From the NCBI GenBank assembly GCA_025175895.1, contig CM046008.1, positions 28,103,255 to 28,167,254 of the forward strand: a stretch of 64,000 nt of DNA, in the 5' to 3' direction. The notes beneath the pieces are model-generated. The model was given only the letters and a program-made list of their open reading frames with translations, had not been told where the DNA came from and searched no databases. Positions within the stretch are counted from its first letter, which is position 1. Every line of letters starts with the position of its first letter. Both the position numbers and the translations under genes were made by a program. Source of the DNA: Wurfbainia villosa (Eukaryota > Streptophyta > Magnoliopsida > Zingiberales > Zingiberaceae). Below, piece by piece: positions 57,602 to 64,000 of this stretch.

Positions 57602-58986
57602 ATGAGGAGGACCAAGACTATAGCATCCCGATATGGTGCCTCGGAGCAACAAGCAAGAAGATCTAATGCTCCTCAAGCTCCGGAAGAGGGTAACGCCCTA
57701 CCCCCTCTACTTTTTCGTAATAATGAGCAAAGAGATAGGTTCAATATGCTCTCTACTCGTAAACTTACTGCTACTAGGTACTTAGATGAGGATTTGCTAG
57801 GATCTTTAGGTTTGTTGGGTGACATGCAAACCCTATTTGCAAAAATGGGGTGGGATGAGATTATGGGAATAAGACACCTAACCTACTCTAGGATTGTTTT
57901 GGAATTTTTGAGTTCTTTAGAGGCGGAAGTTTTAACGGGTAGAGAGAGTAAGGAGGGTAGGATAACTTTTAGACTTTTTAATATAGAGCTTGAGTGGACC
58001 CTTCACCAATGGAACTCATGCTTTGGCTTGCCAAGTGGGGGAGAGAGAAGATCCCCTAATGGGTACAACTCTCGTTTGATTTGGACTGAGTTGATAGGGG
58101 AGCACGTTTTGACCCTTCTAGGGACAAAGCGTCGCACCTCAAAAACCCCGTCTTTCGATACCTTCACCATGTCATGGCCAGTACTATATTTGGTCGTGGG
58201 GAGAGTGAAGGTGTAGTGAGAGCCAGTGAGCTACTTTTCCTATGGGACATGCTACAAGAGAGGAGTAGCATCGATGTAGGGTCCCACTTCACCAGACACT
58301 TAGTGAAGATGGGCAAAGCAGCACGCGAAGAGATCCATGTGGGAGGCCTACTTACCCACATTTGTTATAGGATGGGGTACGACTACACAACAACTGAGAG
58401 TATAGAGGGGAGCCCTAGGATCGACCTAGGAGTTTGCATGGCCATGAAGATGATTGTAAGAGAAGGAGACTCCTTATGCTTTGTAAGGAAAAATCTTACG
58501 GCCCTTAGGCTCTCCGACCCAGATCGTACCACCATCACTATACGCGCCAATTGGTGCTTAGACTTGATAGTGGAGCCCCCTCCACATGAGGGACCATCCA
58601 CATCAACACCCGTCTCTCTACCTTTGTACCACTCTCCCTCCAGTCCACACATACATAGGAGCCCACCTAGTCCATGCCGACATGAGCCTACACCTGTGCC
58701 ATCATCTTTTTCTACTTTTGAGCAAGTTGCAGGTACATCGGCATATGATTTCTCAAAGTTCCGATCGCGCCTCGACGACATCTACAGCGGCGTGAGCGAG
58801 GCAGGCGATGGGAGGAGCAGTGCCTACCACGGTGGAGTTCGAGGATTACAGGAGCATTTCCAGCAGGCAGAGGAGTTCTACGATGAGGCCCGCATATACT
58901 TCCAGGAGGAGGCTGCTCATCGCCAGGATGAGGCAGCTTACCGCAGGGAGATGCGGCAGCATATGCATGCCCAACAGGCACAGTGA
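57602..58986 (+). pseudogene. G7 Athila ORF1-like protein at env position, one frameshift
   Basis: Two overlapping frames (57602-58216 and 58174-58986) belong to one protein of about 460 residues. The second frame can be read upstream as HLKNPVFRYLHHVMASTIFG, so a one-base indel lies near 58110-58130. The N-terminal part (RYLDEDLLGSLGLLGDMQTL, GWDEIMGIRHLTY, LEFLSSLEAEVL) matches the pattern of the plant ATHILA ORF-1 family (Pfam PF03078), of unknown molecular function. The middle is a conserved FGRGESEGVV..SELLFLW block. A Pro/Ser-rich linker (residues about 330-380) leads to a charged, probably coiled-coil C-terminus (EEFYDEARIYFQEEAAHRQD). No signal peptide or membrane segment is evident, so it does not look like an envelope protein. 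No RT lies upstream. Confidence 0.82.
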
Positions 58987-59147
58987 GCTAGGGAGGAGGA
59001 GCACCGAGCAGCCGCTGCATCCACCAGCTCTCAGATTGACCACATGTATATGTGGCATTAGTGGCTCGCAGCAGGTTCTCCCAGGACCCAAAGATGCCCA
59101 GGCTCCCAGACTTTCCACCTCGTCCACCATATTAGAGGTATACTTTT

Positions 59148-59170
59148 GTTTAAGTCGGGGGGGGGGGGGA
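59148..59170 (+). other. Internal polypurine-like G13 tract
   Basis: It resembles the terminal polypurine tract in sequence (TTTAAGTC plus Gs) but lies about 870 bp upstream of the 3' LTR. It could act as a second plus-strand primer; not shown. Confidence 0.6.
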
Positions 59171-60020
59171 CCCCAAAATCTATTTTGTTTTGTTTTCTTA
59201 GTAGTAGTTTCTTTTCTAGTATTTTCATTTGTTCATGCATGCATGAGTTGTTTAGTTCCTTTCGGTACTTAATTTTTGGTGTCTTAAAAGCTACCTCAGT
59301 AGTATTTCTTTTGAAAATTACTTGCATGAGTTGTTTCCATAGGTATCTTGACTCTATTTATCTTGTGATATTTTATTCTATATGCTCTATTGAATGTTCT
59401 AGACTTGCACTGATTAGCTCTGTTTTTGCACTCACACATGTCGAACATTTTGAAAGGGAGGATCTAGTACATACCTAGTTATGATTCACTTCAATAGACT
59501 AGTACTTTAGAATCCATATGTGACTCTAGATTTAACATTTTAGTTACTGGAGATGCTCGGATTGTGTAAGCCCATTCAGAAAAATCAAAATCCTCGTGAA
59601 AAAAAAGTGAGTGAGAGGGATAAAAAAATAGTTGTCGTGGGTGGAAATGGCTAGGTGCCCCTTTAAGACCGAGTTAGGTTACTGGGGAAACACCTCCCAA
59701 TTTCTCTCAATACCGAGCACGCATTTGAGACTTTATGCTAGATCTAGGGAACGACCCTAGCTTTGGGCAGGTAAGTGCCTAAGAGCCGGAAACCTTAGGA
59801 AAGCTATGAGGTGACGACTTAACTCACCATGGAATGGGCATCCCCTAAGAATGATTCGCCTAGCACGAGCACAAGGAGCTAATTTAGTGAATTTTTAGAA
59901 CGTATTTGTTTTGCTTTGATTGCAAATACCACCTGATAAATTTAGTTAGCATGCTCATTATGGAACATTATCTTTTTAAAATTTTATGGCACTGAGGTTT
60001 GCTTGAGGACAAGAAAAGAT

Positions 60021-60036
60021 TTAAGTCTGGGGGAAG
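60021..60036 (+). other. Polypurine tract of G7
   Basis: TTAAGTCTGGGGGAAG is adjacent to the LTR start at 60037. Confidence 0.85.
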
Positions 60037-61404
60037 TGATGTGAGCAAAACATATAGGGTTTTAGGAGTAGTTTTTGCTCACATCTTGTTACATTTTACG
60101 TCGGTTTCATACATATGTTACTCTATTTTTGCATGCATTTCCTATTTTCTAGTTCGGAGGCATGCTCGTTGTTCTTTTGAATGCAGGTTGGCTTTTCGAG
60201 TGGAAAAGACGCATTTTCAGAGCGAAAGAAGGACATTTCATGCTAGGCGTAGAGTGGGACATGGCCAGGGCATGTGGATTCACACGACCATGTCCAATGG
60301 GCGAAGATCAACACACCAGGGCCGCACATGGCCTGGCCGTGTGGAAACACACGGTTGTGTGGTGGCCCGATGGAGTTGCATGATTAGGGGTTTTTCCTGA
60401 TTTCGCAGCGGTCTGAGGCGACGTCTATATAAGGATGGCTCCACCCAAACCCTAGGGAGGGAGGCACGACGGCTAGGATGGCATGCCGAAGCCCTAAAAA
60501 GCTTTGGTAACTCACAACAGGGAGGAGAAACATCGCCGGAGGTCCACCACTTGCAATACAACGCCAGAGAGAAGGTCACAATGCATTGTAATCTCTATTT
60601 CTGCACTCTCTTTCTATTGTAATCGAACTTAAACATGTGTTGTGATTCATCCTTCGTGTTTATGGAGTAGAACTTTTGATTCTAGGATTAGGGAGTATCT
60701 TGTGTTCATAGACAATGTTGGTTCATATTAAATTCTGGCCAAAAGTTTGATTTGACAATTGGATGTTGGTCTTTATTATACCTATGTGTATTTGGCTATC
60801 TTTCCGCTGTGCTTAGGTGATACGAGGTGGTGACAACCCTCGCAATCTAGATTTAGGAGGTTTGATCAAGGAACCTAGGGGTAAACCTGACCTCCCATAA
60901 CTGCGGGGAGAAGGGAGCGGTGGAATCGAAAATGGTCAACCACAAGGATTGATTTGGCATCCTCGTACCCTCTATCCCGTCCTTTTGGGCGAGGATAGCT
61001 CCCGGTGAATGCGGCAGCTCTGCGGGAGAGTGTATGATGTCTCTTCCCCAAAGTCGTATGTAGAAGTTTAGACGACGCCAATTGACAACATTGTTCTGTG
61101 GTACACAAGTGAAACCGAACTCCTAGAATCAACTTTTTAAGACCTCGGCACCATCTTTTCCTTCGTATGACACCTCACTGAGTAGGGTCATCCGATAGTC
61201 CTCACCAACCGACTCTCACTGAGTTTTCATTCGAACAACTGCAACCACTTAGTGGATTGGTACTCGAATCCCAGTCCATGTGGGATCGATAATCTATTTA
61301 TTACTTGACGACATCCGTGCACTTGCGGGCATTGAGCGCGAGCGCGTACTTTGAGTCTTTGATGGTCTCTATCGCGGGATTTAAGGTTGTGACCGTGCAC
61401 ATCA
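60037..61404 (+). repeat. G7 3' LTR
   Basis: 1368 bp, collinear with the 5' LTR over its length with scattered substitutions and few indels. TATA-like motif at 60426-60433; palindrome copy at 60325-60343. It is followed by attat and LINE sequence. Confidence 0.92.
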
Positions 61405-62483
61405 ATTATATATTTATAAGAATGAGAAAAACTTGAAAAAAAATATACAATAGTTAAGAAAGAGACTAAGAAATTAGTGAATAAAACTTTTGAACTGTTA
61501 TATCAAAAATTAGATACAAAAGAAGCGGAAAGAGATTTATCAAATAACTAAAATAATAGAGAGGAAGACAAAAGATCTTATTTAAATTAGATGTATTAAA
61601 AATGAATTCAATAGGGTACTAGTAAATGATAAAGAAATAAAAGAATGGTGAAAGAGGTATTTTTATCAACTTTTTAATGAAGGTTTAGGTAACCAACTTA
61701 ATTTAGGTAATTTAAGTAGGTCAAATGAGTATAGAAATTTACATTTTTATCGTAGAATTTAAATTCAAAAGTAGAACAAGGTTTAAATGAAATGCAAAAT
61801 GAAAAAGTCATTGAACCAGATGATATTCTGATAGAGGTAATAGGTAGGAAGTACCTAGAGAAACAAAATATTGAATGACTTACAAAATTATTTAACATGA
61901 TATTAAAAATAAAAAAATATCTGATCAATAGAGATAAGTAATTTAATTCCCTTATATAAGAATAAGAGGGACGTACAAACTTATGCAAACTATAAGGGTA
62001 TTAAAATAATGAGTCATACCATGAAACTATGGAAAAGGGTAATAGAAAAAAGATTAAGAAAGGGACCACGATTTCTGAAAATCAATCTGGATTCATGCTT
62101 GGAAAGTCGACAATATAAACTATACATCTTCTCAGACAACTAATTGAAAAATATCGGAAGCAAAAGTAAGATCTGCATATGGTATTTATAAAAAAAAACT
62201 TATGATAGCGTCCTAAGAGAAATTATATGAAGAATTCTAGAAAAGACAGGTGTTAGTGTAACATATATTGAACTAATTAAGGATATGTATGAGGAAGTAA
62301 TGACCAGAGTGAAGACTTCAGGCAGATTAACTAAAATATTTTCAATAAAAATAAGGTTGCATTAAGGATCAACTCTAAGTCCTTATCTTTTTATACTGAT
62401 CATGGACGAACTCACTGGATACATATAAGACATAGTACCGTGGTGCATATTATTTGCAGATGATATTATTTTGATAGATGAGA
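61405..62483 (+). pseudogene. RTE-type LINE reverse transcriptase remnant
   Basis: Resumes after G7 and reads, over shifting frames, the order of a non-LTR RT: ELLYQKLDTKEAE, NEKVIEPDDILIEV, LTKLFNMIL, NESYHETMEKG, ISENQSGFMLGKSTI, HLLRQLIEKYRKQK, DLHMVFIKK, and the catalytic FADD at 62453-62464. These are the hallmarks of the plant RTE-clade RT (KAVGPD.IPIE, SHTMKLWE.., NQFGFMPGRST, FADD). Dozens of stops and small indels show old age. It ends at 62483 where the G6 LTR begins inside the motif following FADD. Confidence 0.82.
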
Positions 62484-64000
62484 TGTAAAATACCACAGAA
62501 AAAATATAATAATTAAAAACAAAATAAAATAAAATAAATATTGGGTAATTAGGAGAATACTCTATGGAATTTTTTTAAAAAATTTAGAAATTTTTCTGGA
62601 CTTAAATGGAGATTTCTAAGACCCTCTTTGTTTAGAGGGAGTTAAAAGGTTTAACGGGTCTGGAATCCAACTCGTTAAGCTTCCCAAATCCAACCCGTTA
62701 AGCTGCCTACATCCGACCCTTTTCTCACTTAATGTCGAGCCGCCGTCCAGCTTTTAATCTCGCCGAAAACATTACTCGAGCGTTTCTCCCCCAGCCAGCA
62801 GTGATTAACTTCTCTCTCAATCGCAGCTCTTCCCATTCTCCTTCTACTCCTCACCGAAATGAAGCCCTCCTTGCTCATCTGCCTTCTGCTCGCGCCTCTA
62901 ATTTTCACTCCGCCGTTCCTTTTCCCGGTGCTGAGCGAACCTATCGATCAGAGTGGAGGTTTTCTCCGAAGCAAGGACACCAAGGATCTTGGTCGACGAA
63001 TAGGGCAGCCATCTTCGAGTTTCTTCCCTCGCGATTACTGATCTCTGTTGCCGATCAGCGCTAGAACTAGGTAAGAGCGATCGCTGCTTTCTTTTGGGAC
63101 GAGGATACATCTCCTATTTGTGATTTCCCTCATGTGACCTAAATTGTGATTTGGGCAGAATCGGTGAACAAGAGAATAGGAGGGGTTGGCTGCCGATTTT
63201 GGGGTAATGCTCGACCGGTGAGGTTACAACTATCGGTAAGTCTAATCTATCCTTAGGTTACTATGTTGTTCCTTTCCTTGGCTGACACCAGTGCGAATTT
63301 GGAGCAGAGGCCTTCTTCCGGCAGACTGAGGATTAGGGAACACTGCCGGTGGAGTCCAGGGCAGGTATATCTCAAACTATTCCTTTGCTTCTGTCTGCTG
63401 TTTGTTTGGCTCGATTGATTGTTGCGATATTGTGATCTGGGAGGGGGGAATTCATCTCGGTGGTGTTGGCTGGGGTGGGAGTTAAGGTCGGTTGAGATGG
63501 CTGTGAGTTAGAGATTCTTGTTGGCCGACTGTGTTCTGTGTGATGGCTGTGATGGCTGTGATGTTCCGTGTGTGAGCTATAAAATGGCTATGGATGGTGT
63601 ATTGAGCTCAATGGGAGGTTGTCGTGTGATTGTGGGTAGCTGCCGTGTCCTGTGGAGCCGTGAGTTGAAATTCTAGTCGGTTATGGGCTGTTGGTGGCTG
63701 CGTGAGGAGCTGTATGGCTGGAATTGAGTTGCAATTGGATTGTTGTGTTGTTGTAATGGCTATGAGTGAGAGGAGAAGACGTGTGTGGCATGTTCCGATG
63801 AATAGGACAGGTTGGGAAGGCTGTTCATGGGTTGTGTAGGCTGTGCAGTGCTATGTGTGATCTGTGGAGTTGGTTGTGAGGTTTTTGTTTGGGTGTTTGA
63901 TCGGCTATGAAGCAATAGCTTTGTTTGGGCTACGAATAGAGATGTGTATCGGTGTGAATATGGGTTAGATTTATACTTAATTTGTTGGTGATCCTATTAC
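62484..64000 (+). mobile_element. G6 LTR start (gypsy family relative), partial
   Basis: Begins TGTAAAATACC, then an A-rich stretch and a GGAATTTTTTT...AGAAATTTTTCTGGA block that matches the first 130 bp of G1, Gc and G5 LTRs. Beyond about 62640 it diverges from them. A GC-rich block (62730-63065) has an open frame of 110 codons with no domain. Downstream are donor-like GGTAAGA and GGTAAGT (63070, 63236) and a G/T-rich region rich in GGCTGTG to the window end. It interrupts the LINE; the presumed duplication is tgaga at 62479-62483. Confidence 0.75.

Larger units (their letters stand above)
58987..60036 (+). other. G7 3' untranslated region with two G-rich tracts
   Basis: 1 kb without coding. 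At 59148-59170 GTTTAAGTC is followed by 13 G residues; at 60021-60036 TTAAGTCTGGGGGAAG directly precedes the 3' LTR and is the polypurine tract. TTTGCTTGAGGACAAG (59998-60013) is a phrase typical of Athila/Tat elements just upstream of that tract. Confidence 0.75.
53205..61404 (+). mobile_element. G7: Athila-type Ty3/gypsy element without RT and integrase
   Basis: 8200 bp with LTRs 53205-54575 and 60037-61404, TG...CA ends and the duplication attat (53200-53204, 61405-61409). The primer site is of tRNA-Asp type. The interior (5461 bp) encodes gag and protease, then skips straight to the post-pol hairpin and an Athila ORF1-like gene; RT, RNase H and integrase are absent. It would need a helper Athila element. 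Confidence 0.92.

Noticed and set aside
58383..58781. 132-codon minus-strand frame opposite G7 ORF1
   Set aside because: It is the antisense shadow of a recognised plus-strand coding region.
62732..63064. 110-codon frame in the G6 LTR
   Set aside because: It lies within the LTR leader-like zone and has no homology that I recognise; not enough to call a gene.

Overview
This window is plant nuclear repeat DNA. I see no host gene, tRNA gene, rRNA gene or CRISPR array. The evidence for a flowering plant is wall-to-wall LTR retrotransposons of plant type: Ty3/gypsy elements with long LTRs and initiator-tRNA-Met primer sites, a Ty3/gypsy Athila-type element with a tRNA-Asp-type primer site and a plant 'Athila ORF1' protein, several Ty1/copia elements, a TRIM, and an RTE-type LINE. 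The species cannot be named from the sequence.

Layout. 1-5084 is the 5' part of a minus-strand gypsy element (G1: internal leader, primer site, a 3.9 kb LTR). It appears to be inserted into the left LTR of a plus-strand gypsy composite (Gc) with the order LTR-A (5085-8357), internal A (8358-12734), LTR-B (12735-15233 and 21935-23098), internal B (23099-25720 and 35576-37239), LTR-C (37240-40290). LTR-B is split by C1 (15234-21929), a minus-strand copia-type element with gag but no pol and a 5-bp target duplication. Internal B is split by C2 (25721-35570), a 9.85 kb Ty1/copia element with an intact gag N-terminal ORF and decayed pol, itself split by a 634-bp TRIM (30274-30907). Gc abuts C4, an older copia element (RT piece 40291-40417; rest of pol 47158-48463; 3' LTR 48464-50683). 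C4 is split by C3 (40418-47152), another copia element with near-intact gag and only scraps of pol. C4 lies inside a second minus-strand gypsy LTR (G5, 50684-53114). G5 sits in an RTE LINE (53115-53204, resuming 61410-62483). The LINE is also split by G7 (53205-61404), an Athila-type element that keeps gag, protease and an extra ORF but lacks reverse transcriptase and integrase, and it is cut on the right by the LTR of a further gypsy element (G6, 62484-64000).

The window therefore reads as a nest at least six layers deep: LINE > G5 > C4 > Gc > C2 > TRIM. Matching 5-bp target duplications are visible for C1, C2, C3, G7 and the TRIM. Nearly every coding region is broken by stops or frameshifts. 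C1, C3, G7 and the TRIM lack the enzymes to move themselves and would have needed helper elements. The most unusual signals are the three-LTR tandem composite, palindromic arrays in the LTRs (one of them altered in parallel at many sites in one LTR only), patches of micro-indels that often touch CAG/CTG, and a Ty3/gypsy integrase patch inside a copia element.
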